64,000 bases of DNA from Phoronis australis. Taxonomy: Eukaryota > Phoronida > Phoronidae. Each line of letters starts with the position of its first letter. Position 1 is the first letter of the stretch. The notes beneath the pieces were generated by a model that saw only the letters and a program-made list of their open reading frames with translations, ran no database searches and had not been told where the DNA came from. Position numbers and translations under genes: made by a program. Of the stretch, positions 1 through 11,800 are shown piece by piece. Location: NCBI GenBank assembly GCA_002633005.1, contig NMRA01000123.1, forward strand, positions 278,364-342,363. Reading direction: 5' to 3'.

Positions 1-240
1 GGGTCTAAATTGCACCCTCTCTCGGTGAAATCAAAACGAGGCAACGCTGTAAAAAACGAGACGGTGCCGGACATTGAATGCATTACAACGGAACAAAAAT
101 TGGTGTCATTTAATTCTCAGATTATGCTTCAAGTAAGATTCTATGAAATGTCCGATATTTAGGTTCCGTCCGATAATTAGGTACACTATGTGTACAGCCC
201 CCCACTTTTTTCACTGCTGCGCCGCCCATGTTCTACACTA

Positions 241-326
241 GACAGTGACCACCGTCTCTATCTGGCCAGACTGTGGTCACTGTCTATCGCCTGTGCCTGT
301 GGACGCCACTGGCCAAACAGGCGATA
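241..326. repeat. Two back-to-back short inverted repeats (hairpins)
   Basis: The 12-mer GACAGTGACCAC at 241-252 is followed by its exact reverse complement at 273-284. Immediately after, TATCGCCTGT at 285-294 is matched by its exact reverse complement at 317-326. Each pair would form a stem with a 20-22 base loop. They lie next to a 48-bp palindrome, so the set may be the inner part of a small foldback element. Confidence 0.7.
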
Positions 327-336
327 GCATATATAT

Positions 337-384
337 ATGAGTAATTTTTATGGGGATATATATATCCCCATAAAAATTACTCAT
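337..384. repeat. Perfect 48-bp palindrome
   Basis: The two 24-base halves, centred between 360 and 361, are exact reverse complements with no loop. The outer end reads ATGAGTAATTTTTATGGGG and the centre is a TA alternation. Symmetry breaks at the next base on both sides. Such a sequence can extrude as a cruciform; no protein-binding function is assigned. Confidence 0.85.
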
Positions 385-2704
385 TTCAAAATATCGCGAA
401 TAGCATCGAATGAAACACGACTGTATACACAATGAGTTATAATTAACACATGGCATATGTCTTGTCTTGTCGTGTAATTCCCTGCGATTTTTTTGCACAG
501 CACCGTCTTGCGCCGTAGTAATCTAGGGGTAAAAGTCCATATAATTAAACGATCTGATCTCCAGGAATGGTCATATCACAGATGAGTGGAGCACATACGA
601 GCACTAAATCTGGAGCTGACAATTTAGTCTACATAATTTGAACATATCCATGAAAATCTGTTTAGTTTCACTCAAGATTCTCTCGCTGCCGCCACAATCG
701 TCCTTAGTTTCTGATCGTCCCCAATATGCATACCCATTGTATATTGGTGACGATCAGAAACTAAGGAAGCCTGTGTCTGCCTCTGGGTACCATTTTGTGA
801 AATTTAGGCGAAATCACGCCAGTCCACGAACAAAAAGTCGAAGTGACACAAATCTTACAAATTCCTCTGGATATCCTTTTTGTAGTCTCTCGATGTGGCC
901 TAACTTGCGTGATGTCAGTTAACATACTTTATGGTTTTCACTTTTGAGGTGAAAATTAATTAAAAGTGTTCAGTGACCAAAATTTAGAGTTGAAATTCTT
1001 CGCCAAAGTCATCTTAATTCTCGTAGACATGCTTCATCGAGGATATGCATAGAACCAAACAGGTTCGCTGAAGAAAAGTGTTTTTTAAGTGACAATTTTA
1101 AATGTAAAATATGCTTTTTTGAGGTGAAAATTAAGTGATTTTATTTAGTGACCAGATTGGACTACCGACCATTTGAACTACACAGAGGTGAAATTAGTGC
1201 GGAGACTGATGAGGAGAGTTATAGCCTCTCGGCAGCCAACCAAGGGGTGAAAAGAAAGATTGAACAAAAGATGGCACTCAATTTTATGGTTGATGCGCAT
1301 TATTGGTTCACAAACTGCAGACTAGCAAATTAACAACATACTTTTTACGTGGGAAATCAAATTGGCTTTCTCGAAGTCGGGTAGTTTTTGAAGACTAACT
1401 GTGTGCAAGAGGAAATTCTGTGAAAAGGTCAACTTAGAGGCAATTAAAATTGTGACTAGATTAACATTTATGGTCTCATCTGAAAGCCCAGTCTCTCTAG
1501 TGTCAGGACTTAGATTTGAATTTTCTATAACTTTCAATTTTTTCCTAAACGGACCCATTTTGGAGGTCACTTGACCCTAAAAACTTTCTCGATTTATATG
1601 CGTGTTGCTAATTACTGTCGTAAAGCTAATTATTAGTATTTCACGATATCAAATTTGTGCAATCACATGAAGCCTGAACTTTCTAGAAATATCATTTGAC
1701 CTGTAGTGCATCATTGACCTTTTGGGGTTAAAGTCCAACTCCTGGATATCATGGTGCCATACGTCCATCACAAAAAAGTGCTAAAAAGTTTAGTTACGTC
1801 AAAAGTTTTCAACGAAAATTAAAATGATTCAAGATTCTCTTTTAACTTGCTTCTCAATACTATTGACCAAAATTTTAGATCTCATATATCATGCCATGAT
1901 GTGACTTTATTTAATGCCTCTTTTTTAATATTGAAAAGAAGACATGAATTTGCATTGCTAAATGAAAACCTAATCACTAATAAGGACCATCTTCTGATAA
2001 TTTTATTATCTCAACTTATTCCTAAATCATAATCCTAAATTTAATGTTAACTTAATGTCTGGCTTCAAACTGCAAGATAGTACTGATGTTTTGATTCAAA
2101 ATACGTAGCCATAAGTCGAAGCTGTCAACTAAACATGCTGAACCAGTTCACACTTTGTTTAAGATGATACTGAAGTCCTGTTTCTAATACTTTTGAAACA
2201 TCACCTTTGTTATTAACATGGCCATGCATCAGAACTATCAGCGACATGACCCAGACAATAAGTTTGTTCAGGCTTAGGGTAAGTTTAGTTTAAAAAAAAA
2301 CAATAATTAATTTAAACAAAATTTTATTGCAATGATGATTAATGATGCTTTAAACTTTATTTCACCATTTTAGATTTTGGATAGTCACGTTTACTTACAA
2401 GTTTTGAATTTGTAATGTACTTAACACAGATAAAAGTTTTCCAGATTGCCAACATATGTCAAATACAAAATAATTATCACTCTCATTTCCATCCAAGTTT
2501 TTTAGCATCTTTGAAGAGAAATGAGGATTTTAGTTTATATCTTTAATCAAATTTGTTGGAAAGTTAAAATCCTAGAGTACATTCCCAGCATGGGCTTACC
2601 TCAAGTGCTAAAGGCCTATCAGTGTATTTTGATTAAAACAACATTGAATCAGTAGCAGAACACCAATATAGCTTAAAACTGAAATTTGAAGTATTCTGAG
2701 TTAA

Positions 2705-5042
2705 CCCTTATCCTGCTAAGCCTCTATTCAGACAACTTTCCCTGTGTGCTGAGCTAAGTAGGTCACCACTGCTGTTGTGCACTGGGCTGTTACGAAGGTC
2801 ACTCAGATTAATGACCTAACATTTTTAAATTGGAAATTTGAAGGGGTAATGTCAACTTCACATAAAAGTGGTCTGCACAAAAGTTGTTCAGCATTTAATG
2901 GAGATTTTCACCATATACATATCTTTACCATAGCCATGGTGTAAATAATAGGCCTTTTGTGAGTTTATAACAATAACGCGAGATTATGTGAGATTTAACT
3001 GTGACGTCACGGGAAGTGGGGCAAAAGCTTGTCGTTTGGTCATTTGCCCAACACGGTAGCAGAGTGTATTCTGTTATTGTCTTCGAGTTTTTAGCCGTTT
3101 AGTTCGAAAAATGTCCAAAAGCATTGCTGTTATGGCAAATGAACTTCAGATTCGCACTACAATACGTTCTATCGCGTTCTGTACTAATTTCGTCCCGTGT
3201 ATATTAAACGGGCGGTAGGCGAAATCCGCTCACTGGTAAAGTTTTCACCTCGTCGAAAATACATTCTACACCTATAATTAGCACCTAAAAGGCTCTTACT
3301 TTCTTCAGTGACTCTTTCTGCTTCTAAGCATATCTTCGATGAAGCATATATACGGGAATTCAGGTGACTTAGGCGAAGAATTCCAACTCCACTTTGTGGT
3401 TACTGTTAACTTTGTCCGCGCGCGCGATTACCACAATCAAGTAGTTCAACTGAGTCAGGTGAGTATGAGGCAAAGGCTAGCGCGAGACTGAGCGAAGCGC
3501 GAGATCTGGCGCGTGACCTGGCGCGTGACACTTGCAAAATAGCATGAGAAAATATCAAGTGAAATTTGTAAGATTTGTGTCCCTTGGACTTTTTGTTCGT
3601 CAACAGGCGTGATTTCACGTAACTTCTTCAAAATGGCGGCTCTTTAGTGAGAGAAACTCGAGAGAACCGCGAGGTTTTCATGAATATGCTCAAGTTATTT
3701 GTAGACTAAATTGTGTCCAGAGTCAGGGTATGTGTTAATTATAACTTCATGTGCACATATGCATGTTTCATTTGATTTCATTTGCTGTATTTTGAAGTGA
3801 ATATCTTTTTATGGGGATACACTATCGCCCCTGTATGCCTGCGCCATTCAGGCCTAGAGCGGGTTAAGTTCCAATTTCAGTCCGTTCACAGCTTCGCACA
3901 ACATAACAAGGTCACATTTTCTTCGTCTATTCACAGTTATTCCACGACCCATCTACCATATCTTAAGTTGTTTTAACGTTTTAAGCGTAAAATTCACCAT
4001 AAGAACTCCAGTAAGTTTTAGCGTGTGTAGCAAAGACTCGGGGCAAAACAAGAGCAATATGGCGGGTTTTGCCCCCTTTCTGGTGACGTCACAGTGACTA
4101 GCGAGAAACTCGCAAGTGAGCTATTCTATAAACTTTCAAACTGGACACCCTTTGTTTTTATCTGTTTTCGTACATGAGAACATTATAGCTGACACTCAAA
4201 AACCGTAATAAGCATTTTGAAAAGGGAATTCATGGGACTTGCATGTTTAATAAAGCAGATTTATTGGCTGTAACAGCACATCTACAAACTAGAATGTACA
4301 GTATATAACATACTTCAACTTTGCACGTTAACAAATTTATGACTGGTGCTGTCGCTTGCTAAAATCTGTTTTGAAGTTCACCTTGGTGTGCAAAAACTTG
4401 AAACACGGGTGGGGACACAAAGCTATTCTGTGAAAAAGTCACAAAAATATCCAGTTCTGAATAAGTTCCATCATGTTTCAGAGGCTCTGTATTATGCGCG
4501 AAGGGCATGAGCCAGGCATTGTCGTAGGCCCGTCCAAGTTCACTCAGCTTCAGGGACCGGTAACTCCTCCAAAATTGCACTGAGATCCGAATCGATAGAA
4601 TGTGCATTACTTGTGACTATTGTATTAGTTTCCCAGTCACCGTCACCATCACTTTCGAGTTCCAGTTCTAGCTCGTTTTCACTATCTGAGTCCATGAACA
4701 CTTCCTCAAGAAACTGGTCAACAGTCATCTTACCAAGTTTGGCACCAGCCAAGATAAAACTTGCGCAAACTTTCAAATATCTCGGCAGCAACTCACCACA
4801 ACCATATGTTGTAAATCAGAAAAATGTACAGGAAACTATGAACTGTGGAATGCGCATACTCACATATATAAACAGCATACGGGGCTTTAACAATTTCTGA
4901 ATGAAAAACACCAGTGTCCTGGGGTGAGTACACTCTCCTTGCGCAGTCTAGCTGTAACTTATTATAGGCGATTGAGTACACCCGACGCATTTTAATAGGA
5001 TAATTGGCTTGTCGGCTGACCTAGCCTAGCGCAGGATAAGGG
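2705..5042 (-). mobile_element. piggyBac-like DNA transposon, degenerate
   Basis: The element is bounded by TTAA at 2701-2704 and at 5043-5046. Its ends, CCCTTATCCTGC at 2705-2716 and the exact reverse complement at 5031-5042, form a perfect 12-bp terminal inverted repeat that starts with CCC. TTAA target duplication plus CCC-starting ends is the signature of the piggyBac superfamily. The 2.3-kb length is close to a full element, but no intact transposase is present. On the minus strand there is an acidic open frame (4540-4791) of the kind found at piggyBac transposase N-termini. Past its stop, another frame reads a DFFTE-like motif that recalls the start of the DDE domain. TTAA insertion next to the TMEM43 gene suggests an old insertion in its upstream region. 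Confidence 0.75.
4540..4731 (-). pseudogene. Probable piggyBac transposase N-terminal remnant
   Basis: Reading from the methionine at about 4731 on the minus strand, the frame gives MTVDQFLEEVF followed by an Asp/Ser/Glu-rich stretch and a stop at 4540. PiggyBac transposases commonly begin with a short 'FLEE' helix and an acidic low-complexity segment before the catalytic domain. No DDD catalytic core survives downstream: the continuation (about 4539-4390) is broken by stops and frame changes. It lies inside an element with piggyBac-type ends, which is the main support. The match itself rests on composition and on a short motif and could be coincidental. Confidence 0.4.
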
Positions 5043-5739
5043 TTAATATCTTAGCCACAACAAACAATTTAATAATAGAAATTGAGAGCATGCGTCCGTT
5101 ACGTACATCCGTCACACTTAATCATCTTACATCAAGTTGTCTGACAAAAATTTCTAAGAAGATATTGCCAAAAAAACTAGTATGTTGTTCAAGCATTCCA
5201 CTAAATCATCACATAAAATAAGAAATTGTAACTTCATGCAACTCACAGAAAATTAATATATTAATTTTTTTTTCAAAAATTCAAATTTTCTGCGTACGTC
5301 CGTCACATCCCATTCAAGGCAATTATCTCAGAGAGTATAAAAATTGAGACATGGTATGAAAGTTATATACGAAACCTAACAATTGATTATTAGTTTAATT
5401 ATTTTCCCAGGAGGAAAATTTATTTCACAATTGATCGATATGTTCTCTGATTGTAGGCCGTCACAAACGGAATTGCCCCAAGATTATGCTTTGCACCCTC
5501 TGTACGAAGACAGTTCTAAAGCACAGTTTTCACCAAGGCTAGACAAAGTCTTGACAGCCAGCAAACTGTGTGATGACTAACTTCCAAGGATCAGAGTGTG
5601 TCTCACAACCTGGGCCAAAAAACAGCTAGACAATGGTGTTGTCAGTTGAAGCATAGCTCACTTTCACTCCACTCAAATTTGATTTGCTGTTTGAATCAAT
5701 CTTCAATTTATGGTCTGTGTTTTTATTGGTTCATTTCAG

Positions 5740-5874
5740 GGTCGTGCAGTGCATACTGCGCAGTCATTGGATGAAGGCCTCAGAAGTGTAAATCATCTAG
5801 AAACAAACTCAGCTGTGCTCGACCACAACAATAACCGTCTCGTACACATTACTGGCAAACTCCATACGAACAAG
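5740..5874 (+). CDS. TMEM43: TMEM43-like exon a
   Basis: 45 codons in phase 0/0, from acceptor TTTCAG to donor GTGAAC. It encodes GRAVHTAQSLDEGL and then RLVHITGKLHTNK, which match the region just after the first membrane helix in TMEM43. Confidence 0.9.
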
Positions 5875-8800
5875 GTGAACTCATGTTTTGTTCTAACCGA
5901 CCTAATTTTGTTGCAAGGAAAACGAGATTTCACATGCCCTTGCAATGAATAAAAAGCAAGACCGAGTGCGCAGGAATGTACTAACCTATTCCAGGAAAAT
6001 GATGGAGTGTTGGAGTGCTGAATTGTGGCATTGAATTCACGGTTTTTCATCACAAGCTTAAGCCAATGTCTTGCGGTTTTTGGAATGTACTGGGCCCGCG
6101 ACCATCAAACTTTACCCACAAGTCGTCTAAAAAATTGACCAATCACATCATATAAAATTGAAAAAATACAAGCAAGGCATGTGATATGTCAATTTGTGAT
6201 TTGAGTCTCAAGTACAGTTTGGTGGTCATTGGCCCCGATCATTCAAAACCACATACAGTGCCATCTTGAAAACCTTTTAATCTTAGATTTTTTTTGGCTA
6301 CCTTTGCCAAGAACTGTATTTTCTTTCTTTGGTCTCTTGGTTTATAATATTTTTCTGTACTGATATTCGCCCCCAAAACTGGACACTTCTTTTCTCATTT
6401 GGTCAAAAACTAGATTCATTGATGTGCACGCAAACACAGTGGAACTGGACATGCATCCATTGCAATGGTGCTTATTACTTTTGTCTTGACTCAATGTGTC
6501 ATGCATGATTTCGAGCAATAATCACTTTGTTGATTTATCCCAAGCTTTTAAATGTGATCTACAATAAGCAGTAAGTTGAACGCAGTATTATAATGGAAAA
6601 TGACCTAAATCAAATTAGATTTTTACAGAAGGCAGATTTATTAAAGAACAAGTCATAATGAACCTTAAACTGTAAAACTAGACAGATCAAATGATTACCT
6701 GTTAACTACATTACAAGACAAAAATCAGACAAAATCCTGTTTCCCCATCATGACGATTAATTCTTTTAACAGCAAATATTTATAGTGATAAGTGTTGTGG
6801 CCTCAAAATTCATGTTACAGATTGGCTTATCCTTCTCATTAACTTCCTATAATTCCCATTCAGTCTCAGTCATAAGGGAAGACTTCTCTGATGATGGATT
6901 TGACGTCTGCTGAGCTGTCATGAGGGAGTATTCCGTGTCACTTTGACCGAATACTTTTGGCTTGTACTGTAACTTATGTCATTTGTCTACTTTTTCCAAA
7001 CTGTGTTCTTAGGTTTTGGCTGACAAGAGATACCATGTGGTGGTCTCGGCCGCGAAGCTGAAAAGAACGGTCGAGATGTACCAGTGGGTGGAAGAAGAAC
7101 ATAAGAGGTATAATCTCACCTGATGTTAATTTCAAATTGTTATCTCCCTCATCATAGAAGTAATGTACTCTATGAATAAAGGCAGCGTCAATGGAACATA
7201 CAGGTTTGTCATAGAGTAACTCGCGGATTACTGTAATGACAACAAAGTAATCCACTGGTCCATTTTATCTTGGTGAAAATTCATGATCACCAAACTGTCT
7301 TATTGAAAAACCTTGGAGTTGTTTTGAACCCTGTTCGTTGATTACATTTAGAAAGGTTCCATGTTTACTTAGTGATATTTTCCGTCATATTTATTGTTTT
7401 GCATAAGTAGCCCAAAATACTTGCAAGCGGATAAGGCATAGAGGTCTTGTGGTAGAGTAGATGGCTCTCCTGTTGGACTCAGGTTCAATTCTTGTAGCAA
7501 TGCTTGTAATTGTTGAATGTTTACTGAGCTGCACAAGCAAGATATTGAACATTTCCCATAAACCTCATGACCTGCCACCCGTGACCTGGTGGACTGATTG
7601 CACCTACATAAACCCAGTCTCTATATCATAAAGAACAAAACAGTTTCAAAACACTTTTAAGATGTTATTAAAAGCTTGAATTTACTACACTTCGTGGTTT
7701 CAAAGACAAGTTCTTTTAAAAGCTTACCGGCTATGAGCGACATACGCTAGTCTTGCTTCATCAGTAGCATATTTCCGCGTAATCCCGTCTGACACTAAAA
7801 ATTATACCCTTATCTTTCAGGGAATACAATGAAGGGGACCAAACCAGGGTTGAGACCACATACACGTACTGTGAGTAGCAATGAACGGTTCTTGAAAATA
7901 AATGTTGACAGCTCCCTAGATTTAACAATTCAGGTGCTCAAGCAGGCTAACTGGACAACATGTCTCACACACACATGAATGTAGCTCTCTTGAACTTGTC
8001 TCGGAGACATAAAAAGTCGGTTCACTAAATCACATTACACGCGATTTTTATGTTCTCCACCTTCATCACAGGACAAGGTTTTTTTGTAGTTGTGGACTAT
8101 GTTAGAAGCCTTTGGAAGTTATTTTTGTTTGAGATTTGTGAGATACTACCATGTGTTAAATTAACTTTCAAAAGCGCTTATTATTGTCAAGGAGTTGGAT
8201 GTTTATTGCTTTCATTTTTGATATTTCAGCCCAACAATGGCGATCAGATCTCGTTCACAGTTCGCAGTTTGACTCGCCTCACAACCACAGGAACCCAGGG
8301 TGAGCATTGAGAGACGGACAATACTTGCCATTACGTCAAGTTGTGCAGTTGTGATTGCTGTTGTTTGCAGATAGTACTCATGTCTTCGTATGAAGAACTG
8401 CAGTGCACAAGGACAATCTCTAACGTAGAGTGACTTTAATGAGACCTGAAATGAGCCATGACGCATGCACTGAGTTTCCACAAAACACATTTTGATTTAT
8501 TTAACGTGTGAATTTCAACAATCTCCCTTTTTAGAATCAGATGCTGTCAAGTGACACCATCTTCTGCGCATTATTTTTAGTGTACGTTACACCTTCCTTT
8601 GGACATAAAGGATTTAAGAACATGTGGATTCCTTGTTGAAAAGCGTTGAACAAGATATTTGAAGTGTGATTACTAAGCGAAGGAAGCTGGAAAATGCAAA
8701 CACTGAATTTTTTTTTTGGTTTCAGGAGTTTCCCTGTGGAGTCGACCACTCAAGAGGCTAGTGATGTCACTGTTGGAAACTTTTACCTGTCGGAACGTAA

Positions 8801-11800
8801 GTTGATCCAATTGAAATTTGGAGGTTGATGAACTGTCTTTGTCTCGAGCTTATTTGGCCATTTTGAGTTAAAAGTAGTTTTTATCATGCCTCATTGGCAT
8901 GTAAATAAGAATATTGAAATTAAAATTGGTGTGTCTTCGAGCCTAACCTGGGTGTCAGTTATCGTCTCAAGTATTGTGAATTACTGCAAGCAAGGCAAAT
9001 ATATTGCCAGCCAAAATGTTTATAATTATACTTAAAGTATTTCATTTATTGGGTGTTGGGTTCAACATAGGTTTCTGTGCAGTTTTTCAAAGCACCAATT
9101 ACAATGCTGTTGAGGGTGTAGAAGGAATTGTATGTGAACAAATACCTCAAACGTGGCTGTTTTATTTGCAACACTGTAATTGTCACACTATATTCGCAAC
9201 ACTACATTTTCAACACTGTATTTGCAACATTATATTTGCAACACTTTATCTTCAACACAATTTGAACATTGTATCTGCAACACTATATTTGCAACACTAT
9301 ATTTGCAACACTATATTTGCAACACTATATTTGCAACACTATATTTGCAGCACTATATTTGCAATGTTATATTTGCAACGTTATATTTGCAACACTACTA
9401 TTGCAACACTATATTAGCATTATTATATCTGCAACACTATATTTGCAGCATTATATCTGCAACGATACATTGCACCAGATGGGAGTAATTCATTGTTTTT
9501 CAAAAAATAATTTGCACAAATGTTTTGCATATAGGTGAACTCGCCTGTGCTCCCAGCTTTCTGTTGTGTTTGCATGTGTATGTGTTTCTGTGTTTCCACA
9601 GTCCATTCTTAGTACCTGTGGTGTTTGTGATAAAAGCACGTAAATATCTCCAGACCTGTATTTTAACTGTTCCGTCAAGTCTCACATGCTATTCTATATT
9701 TTAAATTTTTTTTCCTTAGTTATCAGACAGTGTGTTTCACAGAAAGGTGTATGCGCGAATTCTCGCTGCAAGTACTGCAACACATGCAGGTGCAGGTGCA
9801 GTTGCGCATATACGGCATATAAACAAGAGGCTGAAGTGCATTTTAACTGTTCCAAATCAAATACCAACTTCAGTGTCTTGTTCATTATCATCAATTGTTT
9901 TGTGCCAATCTAATCACATCTGAATACTAACCTGCTAATGAGTCACTGTTGCTATTTTGCAGGTCTGATTAATCAAATTAACAATTATCAGGTGATTAGC
10001 CCCACCCCAGGTGCAAAGTTGCATGATATCATCTTTGTTGATGGATGGTTCTACCACTCAAAGAATACCATCCACCCAGAGGTATGGTTACAAAGTAATT
10101 TGTTGTCACAAAGCTTTTTCATTAGGGCCATAGTGGCTTAGTAGGATTGTGGAGAGCTAGTTAGTGAGGTTCAAAAATTATGTTTCATAGAAATCCTTTG
10201 GCAGATGGCCGTCTTCTTTAGATCCCTAGTGTGTACTGAGCATACTCGAGAGCTTTCTAGTGCATCCTAGCAAAATGGTGGTCATTGAAGTGATTGGTTG
10301 GCGAGGTTGGAGTGTTGACTTGTGGGATTGAATTCACTGTTTCCATTGCATTTGGCGAAGATTTTCTTGTCACAAGTGCAACCTAATGTGACGTGGTCTA
10401 CGGAATTCATCTCAGGCCAAGTGTAATTCTCTTTGCACTGTTCAGTTTGTAACTGTTTTGTTCCTACTTTCATTGTCATCACAGATTGAAGGCAAGGCAA
10501 GGCTATAAAAGTGTAAAACCTACTAGTAAAAATTCATTTTTTGACCTGTGCACTACAATATTTTGAAGATGAATTCTTTGCTAAATCTCACATGATTCAA
10601 TAATAGTGTCTCTGTGGAACCCCGCGTATACATCACATGTATGCCACACACTTCCTAACTATCTCTAATTTGTGTTATGTCGACTCCACGCTTCATGAAA
10701 TTCACGTGTAAACCATGAACAGTCTTTAGTTAGCTGTTGTATTAATTTGAAGCTCTCTAAATGTTGTTAATAAACTTTGAACAGAGAGGGCTACATTTTG
10801 ATAGACCTCCGGATTTTATTGAGCATTTTCAATTAAACACTTTCAATTAAGCATTTTCAATTAAAATTGTAAGTTTTTGTTGAATACGGCATCAAATTAA
10901 ACTTAATAGAATCCTGACTTTATGTTGTCGCCATTAATGAGCTAAAAGTCTCCATTTTTCTGGAAGGTATAACTTTTGTCTCTCACATCCTGATCAATGC
11001 CATTTCTGTGTTGTTTTAGATTGGTGATATGCGAGTGAAGATAGAAGTGGCTGGACTGACTGAGCGTTATCCTGGTTTAGGAAACCCTGATGTGGTAGGA
11101 CTTTACTCTTAATTTTTACTGATGAATAGTCTATAGTGCACAGTTAAATGTTAAATAAATGAAGATACGGTCCAAATTACTGATGTTTTGTTATTGTATT
11201 TTAATGGTGTTCTGATTGATACTTCCAAAAACATGCGCCTGAAATTGTGTAAGTGCAATGTTTAGCTTTCATGTATTTGTGTTACTGGACTCTTCATTGT
11301 GTTGTATTTTCACCCAATTGGGTAAATTCATATGTCAAAACGAGTCTTGTGCACAGACCCACAGTACTTTGGAATGTTCTCACAATGGACTGAATACCTG
11401 TTAGAAAGGCAAATGAATTTAATCTGTAACAGTTAAAGATGTATGAACATTCAAATTTAACTTTTTGAATTTTCTTTGTATTTTTATTGTAGAACAATGT
11501 GTTGGTACTTCAGGTTCGATGTGCAGGCCTATAGAAAAATGTGATCCAGAAAAAAATATTTAATTTTGTCTGGTTGTATTGTAACTGGCCAGCTTAGTTT
11601 CAAAAGTGAATGATAGAGGGTAGCACTTACGTGTATCCACCAAATGAATGTGTTTCCTCATGGAAATAGCATTTTCTTATCATGTAAGTTGCATGCAACA
11701 TTATCTTTAAAACCTCTATTATGGCACAGGAGCCACCTTTAGTAAAGGCATGCCATTAAACAATCCTAATATGTATTACTTTCAGATATTAACATAACTA

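Larger units (their letters stand above)
1..5739. other. Non-coding region upstream of first visible TMEM43 exon
   Basis: No convincing coding exon was found in this stretch. It must be first-intron or upstream sequence of the TMEM43-like gene, because the first exon seen begins in mid-protein. It contains a cluster of short hairpins and a perfect palindrome near position 340, a duplicated AT-rich segment (about 925-985 and 1108-1160, sharing a GAGGTGAAAATTAA core), and a piggyBac-like element at 2705-5042. The remaining sequence shows nothing I can name. Confidence 0.6.

Noticed and set aside
5383-5580. Possible missing first exon of the TMEM43-like gene
   Set aside because: No membrane helix or family motif in the frame and no donor with the needed phase; the first exon is probably outside the window.
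9004-9538. Three overlapping + strand ORFs (89-137 residues)
   Set aside because: They are the 14-bp minisatellite read in different frames (LQHYICNTIFATLY).
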